Source: Buttiauxella selenatireducens
GTDB taxonomy: Bacteria > Pseudomonadota > Gammaproteobacteria > Enterobacterales > Enterobacteriaceae
Direction of reading: 5' to 3'
Length of the DNA: 64,000 bases
NCBI RefSeq assembly: GCF_031432975.1
Contig: NZ_CP133838.1
Location: 3,410,001 to 3,474,000, forward strand
The notes beneath the pieces were generated by a model. That model saw nothing but the letters and a program-made list of their open reading frames with translations. It had not been told where the DNA came from and did not search any database. Position 1 is the first letter of the stretch. Each line of letters opens with the position of its first letter. The position numbers were made by a program, and so were the translations under genes. Shown here in pieces: positions 27,063 to 37,300 of this stretch.

Positions 27063-29014
27063 TCGCGTGCTAAAGCCTCTGTAGGTTGAAGAGCAGAGGC
27101 ACTTCGGGCAGGGAAAAAGCCGAAGCACAGACCAATGATTGCAGAAGTCCCGCAAGCCAGGACCAGAGGTTGCCATGTGAACAATAACGTAATGCTGTCG
27201 CTGAGCCCGTTAACGATCAACCCAATAATCAAAGAAAGCCCTATTCCCAGCATTCCACCAATAAGACATATCACCACGGCTTCAATCAGAAACTGGCGCA
27301 TAATATCGGCAGGTCTGGCACCAACGGAGAGGCGAATACCTATTTCATGAGTACGCTCTATGACAGACACCAACATTATATTCATCACCCCCACGCCTCC
27401 CACCAGAAGCGATATTCCTGCAATCGCAGCAATAAAGCGGGCCATGGAATCTGAAGCATCCTGGATAGTTTTTGTCATTTGGTCGTTGGTCAGGGTAAAA
27501 AAATCCTTCTGCCCATGAGACTGAATTAATAGCCGTTCAATACTGCCCTGAATCTGTTTAAGTGACTCACGTTCGCCAGCACGAACAAGAATTGACTCGA
27601 TGGTTATTTCGCCAGAGAGGCGCTCAATAAGCGATGTGTAAGGCATCCATGCAGACAAATTGCCACCAGACCAGGACGCTGTGTTCTGGGAAGCAACACC
27701 TGCAACTCTAAAGGGAACACCCGATAGTTGAATTATCTGACCGACAGGATTCTCCTGCCGTGCAAATAAAGTTCTGCGGGTTTCAGCATCGATAATCACC
27801 AGCGATTCACGCGCTGCAATATCTTGCCGGGTAAAGTTACTGCCCGCGGAAAAATGCATCCCCTGGACACGGAAATAGCTATTACTGACGCCAGAAAGCT
27901 GAACAGGAACCTGTTTTCCGTTACGGGATATCTCAGTGACTTTGCTCACAACAGGCGAAAGGCTATCAACATACGGCTGTCTGGCTAATAGCTTTACATC
28001 CGCCAGGGTAAGCGAGTTTTCAAAATCCGGACGCGGGTTATCCCACCCCAGACCCGGTCTTATTTCCAGGGTGCTGCTCCCCAACTGGCTAATCTGCTGG
28101 AGAATGTCTTTCTGCGCTCCCTTGCCTAAGGCAATTGAGGAAACAACGGAAGAAATACCGATGATAATGCCCAGCATCGAGAGAAAGGTACGCAGGCGAT
28201 GGCCCAATAAAGAGTGCAGTGCACCACGTATCGTTTCACCCAGATTATGCCAGGCTTTTGGCCGAGCGATGGATTGCGTAATCGGTAATGCCGACGTTAT
28301 GGGAGTACGGACGGCATGACGTTCCGATGGCGAATTGATAACGCTTCCGTCACTGATTTCGATAATCCGCTGCGCCTGATTCGCGATTGCGCGATCGTGG
28401 GTGACGATAATAATGGTGCGGCCGTCCTGGTGTAATGAATGCAGGATGTCCATCAACGCCTTGCCGTTAGTGCTGTCCAGCGCCCCAGTGGGTTCATCCG
28501 CAAGGATAATGTCTGCATCATTCATTAATGCGCGGGCGATACTCACCCGCTGCTGCTGCCCACCGGAGAGTTGCGCAGGTTTGTGATGAAGCCTCTCTTC
28601 CAGTCCAAGTCGCGCTAATAAAGAACGTGCTCTTTGGTTACGTTCGGCGACAGACATGTCTGTATACAGTGCCGGCATGGCAACGTTTTCTGCGGCAGTG
28701 AGATACGGTATCAAATGATAACGCTGAAAAATAAAGCCAACGTGCTGGCTGCGTAATTGCGCAAGCTGCTCAGGAGTGGCTGATGGGGTGGCTACGTCAC
28801 CGAGCTTCATCTCCCCTGATGTCGGCTTGTCCAGACAACCAACAATATTCATCAACGTGGATTTACCAGACCCGGAAGCACCGATAATTGCCACCATTTC
28901 CCCACGCTGGATAGAGAGCGATACCTCTTTTAAAACCGTGATTTTCTCAGTACCTGAGGAGAAACAGCGGGAGATATTTTTTAGCTCGATGGCAATATCA
29001 TTACGGGTATTCAT
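27059..29014 (-). CDS. macB: MacB-type ABC transporter (ATPase and permease)
   Basis: The preferred start is the ATG at 29014 with GAGAG about eight bases upstream (an in-frame GTG lies at 29023). The 651-residue protein has an N-terminal ATPase domain: Walker [10 protein letters not shown] (45-53), signature LSGGQQQRV (149-157) and Walker [13 protein letters not shown] (169-180). A transmembrane helix follows near 285, then a MacB periplasmic domain and three C-terminal helices of FtsX type. MacB works by mechanotransmission, expelling periplasmic substrates through MacA and an outer-membrane channel. This fits Sec-exported peptides that fold in the periplasm. The symbol denotes family, not proven orthology with the housekeeping MacB. 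Confidence 0.88.
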   Translation of the reverse strand: MNTRNDIAIELKNISRCFSSGTEKITVLKEVSLSIQRGEMVAIIGASGSGKSTLMNIVGCLDKPTSGEMKLGDVATPSATPEQLAQLRSQHVGFIFQRYHLIPYLTAAENVAMPALYTDMSVAERNQRARSLLARLGLEERLHHKPAQLSGGQQQRVSIARALMNDADIILADEPTGALDSTNGKALMDILHSLHQDGRTIIIVTHDRAIANQAQRIIEISDGSVINSPSERHAVRTPITSALPITQSIARPKAWHNLGETIRGALHSLLGHRLRTFLSMLGIIIGISSVVSSIALGKGAQKDILQQISQLGSSTLEIRPGLGWDNPRPDFENSLTLADVKLLARQPYVDSLSPVVSKVTEISRNGKQVPVQLSGVSNSYFRVQGMHFSAGSNFTRQDIAARESLVIIDAETRRTLFARQENPVGQIIQLSGVPFRVAGVASQNTASWSGGNLSAWMPYTSLIERLSGEITIESILVRAGERESLKQIQGSIERLLIQSHGQKDFFTLTNDQMTKTIQDASDSMARFIAAIAGISLLVGGVGVMNIMLVSVIERTHEIGIRLSVGARPADIMRQFLIEAVVICLIGGMLGIGLSLIIGLIVNGLSDSITLLFTWQPLVLACGTSAIIGLCFGFFPARSASALQPTEALARE

Positions 29015-30206
29015 GCTGTTCACTCTCAGTGTCTGGAACAGGCATCACAATTTGATCACCTTCGGATAAACCCTGTTTCACTTCCGCGTACTCGCCGTTG
29101 TTAACCCCGGTCACGATTTCGCGCGGTTCTATTTTTTCATCCACCCTGACGTTAACCACATAGTGATCCGGGCTTTTGGGTTCACCCAACGCATCCGTCG
29201 AGATCCTGACAACGTCTTTGGCCTGCGCCGTGATAATAAAAACTTGTGCCGTCATTGAGCTGCGCAATAGGCGAGCCTGATTCGCCACATTGAATTCTGC
29301 GGTGTAATAGACGGCTGAACTGGATTGGTTTTGTGAGCCGGGCTGATCATTTTCGATCAATGCAGCAAGTGGAGCTTCCTGAATTTCGCCCATTACGCTG
29401 TCAAAACGTTGGCTGGGATTCGCTGCGACATAAAACCATAGGGGCTGACCTGCATGAACTTTCAAAATGTCTGTTTCTGAAACAGAGGCATGAACCGTCA
29501 TGGTATCGACATCAGCCAGGACTAAGATAGTTGGCGCAATCTGTGATGAAACAATGGTTTGCCCTTCTTTAGTGACAATCCCCAACACCTCTCCTGAAAT
29601 AGGGGCGGTGATTTGGGTGTAACCCACATTGGCTTTGGCTGTATCTAATGCGGTTTGAGCCTGGACGATGAGTGCCTCATTAACTTTAAGCTGGGCAACT
29701 TGAATATCGAATTGTGCCTGGGCATCTTCCAGATTGCTTTTAATACCGGAACCATCGCGGTCTAACGCCAATTGCCGCGTTAAAGCCTGGCGCTTTTGCT
29801 TTAATGAGGCCTGTGCGCTTTGCATCTGCGCCCTGGCGCTTTGCAATTCAGCTTCCGATTTCTGAAGTTCATTTTGCTGCAAGGTTGGGTCTATTTCAGC
29901 GAGCAGTTGACCCTTTACCACTCGGTCACCTGTTTTGACATGTAGTTTTTTTAGCTGACCGCTGACTTGAGCCCCCACGCTCACCTGTACAGAAGGTTTG
30001 AGTACACCGCTTGCCAGTACCGTTTTTTCAATGTCGCCTTTATCGATAGTTCTGGCTAACACTGGCATAGGGTTATCTCTATTGAAGAAACACACGACAG
30101 TGATAATAAAAATTAACAGCGCACAGCCTGACACCCACACTCTTTTTCTTTTTTTTAGTAAGGCTGAAGCGTTTATTTTTTCTTTCCCCTCCTCATGAAT
30201 GTTCAT
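29001..30206 (-). CDS. macA: MacA-type periplasmic adaptor (HlyD family)
   Basis: A 401-residue protein with a short cytoplasmic N-terminus, one membrane anchor (about 23-41) and a biotinyl-lipoyl domain split around a coiled-coil hairpin (about 108-195, rich in Gln, Ala and Leu). Beta-barrel and membrane-proximal domains follow. Motifs include GVLKPSVQVSVGAQVSGQLK and ITAPISGEVLGIVTKEGQTI. The 3' end overlaps the MacB-like gene by 14 bases, showing one transcription unit. It bridges MacB and the TolC-like channel. Two of the small-peptide genes lie directly upstream on the same strand. Confidence 0.88.
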   Translation of the reverse strand: MNIHEEGKEKINASALLKKRKRVWVSGCALLIFIITVVCFFNRDNPMPVLARTIDKGDIEKTVLASGVLKPSVQVSVGAQVSGQLKKLHVKTGDRVVKGQLLAEIDPTLQQNELQKSEAELQSARAQMQSAQASLKQKRQALTRQLALDRDGSGIKSNLEDAQAQFDIQVAQLKVNEALIVQAQTALDTAKANVGYTQITAPISGEVLGIVTKEGQTIVSSQIAPTILVLADVDTMTVHASVSETDILKVHAGQPLWFYVAANPSQRFDSVMGEIQEAPLAALIENDQPGSQNQSSSAVYYTAEFNVANQARLLRSSMTAQVFIITAQAKDVVRISTDALGEPKSPDHYVVNVRVDEKIEPREIVTGVNNGEYAEVKQGLSEGDQIVMPVPDTESEQHEYP

Positions 30207-30320
30207 TTGTATGCAACTCTCTAAGCTTCAAAATGTGACAATCACATGTTTGTGCATGCGATGCGGAATATGGCACTGCTCTTAATCCACAGCACCATAA
30301 GATAAAATTAAGGGAGTTTT

Positions 30321-30566
30321 TTATTTAGCGCCTGCACCACAAGTGTCAGTTTTATACTGCACAGTAGTTTTCCCATTTTTATAAACATTTCTTTTGTAAT
30401 TGCACCTGGGAATAACAAACCCCCATGTATAAGAGGTTTTGATCCAAGGGCCATATACCGTTTTATTAGACGTGTAGCCATCCACTGATAAATTCACTGC
30501 CGCCGCACCTGCTGAGAATACCAGACTGGCAACCGCAGCAATCATAGCCAATTTAATTTTTTTCAT
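30321..30566 (-). CDS. Small secreted cationic two-Cys peptide, paralogue 6 (divergent)
   Basis: An 81-residue precursor: signal peptide ending GAAA (about residue 23), mature peptide starting VNLSVDGYTSNKTVYGPWIK. It keeps the NKTVYGPW motif, the aromatic stretch, an internal Cys (PRCNYKRNVYKNG) and a second Cys near the end (DTCGAGAK). It is the only member whose last residue is not Cys. Net charge is about +7. It lies 114 bases upstream of macA and 68 bases downstream of paralogue 7. A GGAG ribosome-binding site precedes the ATG. Confidence 0.75.
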   Translation of the reverse strand: MKKIKLAMIAAVASLVFSAGAAAVNLSVDGYTSNKTVYGPWIKTSYTWGFVIPRCNYKRNVYKNGKTTVQYKTDTCGAGAK

Positions 30567-30634
30567 TAGTGCTCCATTTTAATTAAGCGTACATATCCTT
30601 ATCCTACCGATAACAGCGGATATAAATTGTGTTT

Positions 30635-30859
30635 CTAGCAAAAGCCACCTTTCCTTTGAATTGACAATTTACCGTTTTTGTAACGATATCGTTCATACTT
30701 ACAGATATTAAGAGAAGGCAGGTAAAGATTCATTTTAGAAACTGTGTACCATGGAGTCCAGTATCCACCACCACTGTCAAATGGCATATTTTGAGCGTGG
30801 GCACCCACAGAAATAAATAGTGCACCTGAAACAAGCATTGCGGTCATGATGTTTTTCAA
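30635..30859 (-). CDS. Small secreted cationic two-Cys peptide, paralogue 7 (TTG start)
   Basis: The ribosome-binding site AAGGAAGAG fits a TTG start at 30859, giving the signal MKNIMTAMLVSGALFISVGA ending HAQ; the next in-frame ATG, four codons later, is too far from it. The 74-residue precursor has a mature part opening QNMPFDSGGGYWTPW. This is a variant of the conserved opening, with the KTIYGP portion altered. It then has an internal Cys (NICKYERYRYKNG) and a C-terminal Cys. Net charge is about +6. It is the first gene of the whole peptide/exporter unit. Confidence 0.72.
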   Translation of the reverse strand: MKNIMTAMLVSGALFISVGAHAQNMPFDSGGGYWTPWYTVSKMNLYLPSLNICKYERYRYKNGKLSIQRKGGFC

Positions 30860-31234
30860 AATTCTCTTCCTTGATATTTATGATAACTCGTCAAATTGAT
30901 AGTCATTTATTATAGAAATGGCAAAAATAAAACGCAGGTATAAAATACCCAATAAAAATAACCATAATAAACAACGCAATACTAAAACATCGAATTTAAT
31001 TGTAAAGAATTAAACTACACGTATACACTTTTTGAGATTCTTCTCGCTTTTATCGCTGACGTTAAAAATAGGTAACAAGAATTCGCTGCAATGACTGACG
31101 TAAGGTCGCCAATAAACGTTGCCTTCGCTGTTTTTAGGAATTGTGCTGTATAAATTTAATTTTTGCGCTCTATCATAATCGGGCAGGTTGATACTCCAAT
31201 TACGAGTTATTGTTTTCTTTGTGTTTGTGTCTTT

Positions 31235-31260
31235 CCCCGAAATAATCGGGGATTTTTTTT
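31235..31260 (+). terminator. Intrinsic terminator without an assigned gene
   Basis: CCCCGA, a five-base loop, TCGGGG and then a run of eight T. It is oriented for plus-strand transcripts, but no plus-strand gene lies within several kilobases upstream. It is either the end of an unrecognised small RNA or a guard against antisense transcription. Confidence 0.7.
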
Positions 31261-31293
31261 GCTCAAAATTCGCCCCCCATTCAGCCGCAGCAT

Positions 31294-31321
31294 AAAAAAG
31301 CCCCGGGTTTAAGCCCGGGGC
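31294..31321 (-). terminator. Terminator of the first paired autotransporter
   Basis: On the minus strand GCCCCGGG, a six-base loop and CCCGGGGC are followed by six T. It lies about 30 bases past the autotransporter stop. A nearly identical hairpin and flank follow the second paired autotransporter. Confidence 0.9.
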
Positions 31322-31351
31322 AAATATTACCTGCAGAAGTACTACTTATTA

Positions 31352-34300
31352 TTATTTAAAGCTGTATTTCACGCCGATCATCGCCGCACTGTCGTTGTAA
31401 CCTTTGTCGCCCACCTGCACGCCAACGTTACCCCACATGTTCAGGTTTTTGTTCAGCTGACCTTCCACACCCACTTTCACTTCACCAATATTGCGCGTTC
31501 CCGCCTGGCTGCTGCTCACGCCGTCAAGCGTTGAGCTGAAGTTGCTGGTGTTGTGGATCCAGTTCGCTTCCACGAACGGCTGGAACTCACGATCTTTACC
31601 GTTATCACTTGCATCATGGCTCTTCAGGTAAGCACGTGCGCCCAGGCGGGTCTGCACATTACCGTCGCTGCCCTGCACTTTGGTGCCGTTCGCTTCACGG
31701 TGGTCGTCAGCTTCCACACCCATCCAGATGGCCTGCGCCTGTGGCTGAATGTACCAGGTGTTGGTGGTGCCTTTGCTGCCTTTGAACTCGCCCATGTTGA
31801 AGGTGTAGCCGGTTTCTACCGACGCCGTCACGCCCTTCGACTTGTACGATTCCGTCGCCAGTTTCTCACCGCTCACGTGGTTATTGAACCAGCTGTACTG
31901 CGCCCACGTATCCACATACAGACCGTTCTTCTCGGCGTCGTTGTCATACCAGGTCGCGTACACCCCGGTGCTGTAACCGTCAACCGAGCCGTCTGCCGAA
32001 TAACCGGTCGCATGAGAACGCGTGTTGCTGTGGCTGTTACCGTAACCCGCCATCACGCCCAGGTGCAGGCGGTTCAGACCGTCGGTGCTCCACTGCGCCA
32101 CGTCGCCCCCCATCTGCAACACATAACGGTTGCTCTGGGTTTTCAGCTGGCCGCTGTTATCGCGTGAGTTAGTGTGCCCCCCCACGTTGCGCATCCACAT
32201 GCTCGTCACTTTCTCTTCACCCGTCAGCGCGTCCGTGTACTGGGTTTCACCCAGACGATCGTGCAGGCGGTTCAGGAACATGGTGTTGGCTGCTGCCAGG
32301 TTCGCTGTGTATGCACCCGCTTCCGGACGAATAATCTGCTCAGGAGCCGATGGTGCCGCCGGATCGGTTGGGTTCGATGGATCAACCGGCGCCGTCGGAT
32401 CAACCGGTATGCCTGGGTCAGTGGGTTCAACCGGCACACTGCCATCCACGGCATTAGTCAGATACCAGTTGGCGTTGTTGCTGCCTTCACCACGCACCAG
32501 TGCATAGTCATACGCCCCGGCCACAATACGTCCCGCCTGCTTAAACTCACCGTCAGAAGCCCCACCCACGCTGATAAGCTCAATGCCGTTCAGCGTCTGC
32601 GCACCGGTGCCGCCCGCGTTAGTCACACTCACATTCGTGGTACCTGCGGTGTTACCCGCAACGACCATTTTGTCGGTGACAGAGTTGTCGTCGCCCAGCA
32701 CGGTGTTGAAGTTAATCAGACCGTCGTTACCGGTGTAGTTCCCGTTCACATTCAGTACGTTACCCGCCACGCTGCCGTGACCGATATTCACCGTACCGTT
32801 GTTCACCAGGTCCTGACCGACGGTAAAGGTCTGTACCCCACCGCTTTCATTCTGCGCGCCCACATACAGGGTGCCGAGGTTGTCCACGTTACCTGCCACA
32901 CCGCCGTAACCGGCGAGGAAGGTATCCTTCGCCACGTTAACCTGGCTGCTTGCCAGCGTGATCGGTGCCGCTTCGCTGCCCAGCATCAGACCGCCTGCCT
33001 GAATATCCGTCAGACCGGTATACGCTGCATTACCGGACAACGTGACCACGCCAGCGCCCTGTTTGGTCAGGTTGCCTGCGCCACTCAGGTTGTTGGTCAG
33101 CGCCCAGTTATCGGCCGCGTTCAGTACCAGTTCGCCTTCATCGGCAATGTCCGCAGTACCCAGTTGCTGTGCCGCCGTAGCCGTCAATTGTGAAGCTGCG
33201 TCGATGTTAAACACGCCGCTGAAGCCGCTGTTGTCACCGTCAAGCGTCAACTGGCTGTTCACCAGGTCCACGCTGCCTGCGGTTTCCGTCAGCGCACGGG
33301 TGGCTGCTGCCACGCCGTCACGGATGCTGTTTTCGACCGTACCCACTGCGTTGCTGAACACCACTTTACCGGCGTTGACGATATCGCCCACACCCAGACC
33401 CGCGGCGTCATTCAGGGCAACTGTTGCCCCGTTTGCTACGGTGGTGGTTGCGCTCAGGCCAGTGTTAGCACCGTTCACGGTCAGCGTATCCGCCAGCACG
33501 TTCAGTTCGCCTGCACCGGTCAGTGCGCCGTCAGACACGCCGCCATGGCTCAGGCTCAGCGCCCCGCCGTTCAGGTTAACGGTTGAGCCCGCAGTAGACT
33601 GCAGGGAACCCACGGTCTGTGCCTTGCCGTTCATGTCCAGCGCCGTATCCGCTGCCAGCGACAGCACATCGGTCTGGCCCAGTACGTTATCGGCAATCAT
33701 TTTCAGGGTGCCGGAACGAATATCGGTGTTCCCGACATAATCGTTAAGCGTATTGGACAGCGACACGGTGTTGCCTGCGCCAGTATCGATCGCCAGGTCA
33801 CCGGTACCGGTGATTTTCGCGCTCAGGTCAGCCGCGTTACCGCTCAGGCCTGCCGCATTCAGCGCCAGTGCATCAGCACCCGCCGTCAGCAGGTCAACCT
33901 GGGTCAGACCGTAGCTGATGTACAGGCCGTCAGCCGCATCACCGCTGGTCAGACGATAGTCATAGGTGCCTTTCGCCACCGTGTTACCGTTCTGGGCAAT
34001 ATCTGCTGTGATGCCATCGCTGATCACATTGCCATCCTGGTCTTTCAGCACCAGAGCGCCGCCGCTACCGATAGTCGTGGTATCAGATACCGCCAATTGC
34101 ACCATGGTGGTGGCATCATCCTGCGCCAGAAGATCCAGCAGCGTCGGCGCCAGCGGGTGATCGTTGCTCACGCTGCCTTTGGCTACCTGCACTACGCCAG
34201 ATCCGCTCAGATCCATGGATTCGGTGGTGTGTACGCTACCTTTGGCCACGGTTTCGCCCGGTGTACCGCTGTCAAATTCCAGCTTACCGCCGTTGAACTT

Positions 34301-37300
34301 CAGGCCGCTGATGGTCTGCTCGCCGTCACCCACGTGCGTGGTGCTGCCGTTATCCAGACGCAGAGTTGCATCGGACAGAGCGGTGGTGTTCAGACCCGCT
34401 AACTCAAAGGTCGCATCCGCCAGCGCCACTGTTCCGGCAAATTTGTCCGCTGCGTTGTTGGCCGTGAAGTTAAAGGCTTTATCGCCTTCAGGTGCCAGTT
34501 GAACCTGCAGCAAACCGCTGCCGCTTAAGTGGCTGTTAAAATCAACGTTATTACCGTTCAGAAGACGTAGCGCACTGTCAGCTGCGATCGCAAATCCGGT
34601 GCCTGCTGCATCATCCTGCGCATCACCCAGCGGCAACAAGGTGTCTTGCAGCGTCAGGTCTGCTTTCTCTGACAAATTGATTTTTTCAAACTGTTTAAGT
34701 GCTGCAACATCTGTCAGCACATAAGACGAATCCACCATATTGAGCGCGTCGCTACCTGTGCCGCCTGTCAGGGTATCAAACACCCCTGTTACAGCTGATT
34801 TCAGGTGATTCAAGTTAAAGACATCATCACCGCTACCCGTAGTGAAATCAGTCCCTTTACTGCCTGCTTCCAGATTGATGGTGTTGTTACCGGCCATCAG
34901 GTTGACATGGCCCTGAATGACGGCATCTTTCAGGTTGGTGAAAGTCACACCCGCGCCGGTCAACGTTTCCACCGCTTTCTGATCTTTAGTCGCCGCTTTA
35001 ATAGTGCCGCTGTTGTTAAAGGTGGTTACCGCACCGTTATCAATACCCACCACGCTGCTGGTAGTGGACTGCGACGTCAACACGCCAGACTGCTCAATGT
35101 TTTTGGTGGTGCCGTTAACGATAAGCGCCGAACCCCCCGCTGCGTTATTGACGTTAACGCTTACGCCCGTCTTCAGATCTGCTGAAGAATCTGTCACCAG
35201 ACCTTTACCATTCGACGAGTTCACATTGATGACCAGGCCCTGAGAGCCGGACATATCCATCGCTTGACTGGTGGTGCCGCCACCCATTTTTTCGAACTGG
35301 ATACCGGTCCCCCCACCATTCACCGTAATAGTGCCGCTGTTTTTAGCCGCCATAGATGCTGCGGTGTGCACACCAATCCCTTGATCAACGGTGATCGTGG
35401 TGTTGGTCAAAGCGATCCCCGACACACCGGCTTTGTTTTCAATGCCGCTTCCCGTGCCTGTTGCAGACATATTGATGGTCGCATCCGTCACGGTCAGACC
35501 CGCAGCACCGGTATCGAGCAGTATCCCATGCGCTGTGCCGGAAGCGGTTGTTGTACCTGCCCCCGTCAGCGCCAGCGATGCGCCGCCATCAACCACATAA
35601 GCCGCTTTGCCATCGGTCGCATTGACTGTTGCCGTCGCGGTATTGGTAACCGTTGATGCGGTACCGGTAACGTGTACCCCAGTCCCATTTACCGTAATGT
35701 TTCGACGGTTTTCCAGGGTGCCGCCATTAACCAGCACACCGGTACTGTCATCAGATTTAAAATCAATTGTCCCTTCGTGGGTAAGCTTGCCGCCATTAAG
35801 GACTTTGTATCCGTAAGCGCCTTCGGCCATTTCACCGCTGCTACCGAGCAACTCGGCATAGCTAGTCAGGATTGAGTTCCCTTTTTTATTTGCGACCAGA
35901 GCCCCATTGAGATCGTAATAGTTTCCGTCAACGATGCCCGCAGTCGCACCCTTACCCTGAAGTTTAATCGTTACATCAGACTCTAACGTTCCGCTCGCGC
36001 CACCTTCAATTTTGATGCCGGTGCTATCTTCTCCCGCAGCCGTAAAGCCAAGACCGGTTGCATGTACGTCGCTGCCTTTACCGGTCACCTGCATCACCAC
36101 GCTATTTTTGCCAGAAGCGGTGATCATTGCCTGTACAGGTGTTGTGCGTGCAAATGTGGCGCCGTCCTCAATGCGGAAAAGCATTGAGTCGTCGGTAGCA
36201 ATATCTACGCTGCCACGATCGGTACTGGTAATTTTTGTCCCGGCACCCGAAACGAAATAACCAATTTGTTTATTGCCTCCAGCAAAAGTCATGGAAGCAT
36301 CATCAGCAATCGTCAAAGCGCCTTTGTTACGCGCATGGACGCCAATCGTTCCGGCACCATTAAGATTGATCTGCCCCGAAAACTTCCCTCGAGCCGTAGC
36401 GCCATCAATAAACATTCCGTAGTTCGCTTCGTTCGAAACAGGATCACGCCCACCGTTAATATTGATCGTGCCACTGTTTTCAGCTGCGCTGTTGGTCGTA
36501 ATTTTCATGCCATAGGCATTCACACCATTAAGGTTAATGGTGCCGGCATTGACGACATCCGTCGCGGCACTTTGGGCAAGCATGCCAATATTGACCGCGC
36601 CACCAGAGGTATTACCGTTAACATTTATCGTGCCCTGGTTCAGCGAGTGAGGATTAACGCCCTGGGTCGAAATTGCCGTGGCGTTACGGGTTAATGAACC
36701 AATGGTAATGGTCCCATCGGCCATATTAGTGAAATGACCATACGAGACATTGGCACCGACCGAAGGTTGGTTAATAGCGATATCTGCCGTGATATCAGTC
36801 GTCTTTCTTTGCGACTCGCGGCCAATGTAGATCTCACCCGAGTTTTTTACCGTCGAGTTACCATTTACCACAAAGCCATAGTTATACATGCCCGCCAGCG
36901 AGTTTTGAGCATCCGGTGAAGTGGAGATATTCAGTGAACCGTTATTGGTAAAAATCCCCCCGGTGCTGGCAAAAACACCCATGTTGGTGGTCGACACCCC
37001 ATGGGATGCCAGGTTGATGACCCCATTATTCACGCCTGTAGAGCTATCAAAAATTCGCAGACCATACAAACCATCGCCCCCCAGGTTGCTCAGAGTATAA
37101 GTACTGCCGTCTGGGAGTTTGTAGTTCAACATATCCGGGTTAGTCCCAACATCGACGACCCCATTGTTAATCACGCTGGTGCCAGCACCCGTCGCCATAA
37201 TCACAGCCGAACCATAAACTTTGCCGCTCACGCTACCTAATACGCCGTCGTTTACCAATGAAGCCCCATTTTCAACGCGTACCACGCTAATATCGGAATT

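Larger units (their letters stand above)
30860..31351. other. Intergenic region between the peptide locus and the autotransporter
   Basis: 492 AT-rich bases without a convincing gene. The left part should contain the promoter of the peptide/exporter unit (minus strand). The right part holds two hairpin terminators on opposite strands (31235-31260 plus, 31294-31321 minus). No plus-strand gene ends near the first one, so a small plus-strand RNA may be encoded here. Confidence 0.5.

Noticed and set aside
24033-30859. Class II microcin locus
   Set aside because: The peptides have ordinary Sec signal peptides with AxA-type cleavage, not double-glycine leaders. The ABC protein is MacB-type without a peptidase domain, and no immunity gene is apparent.
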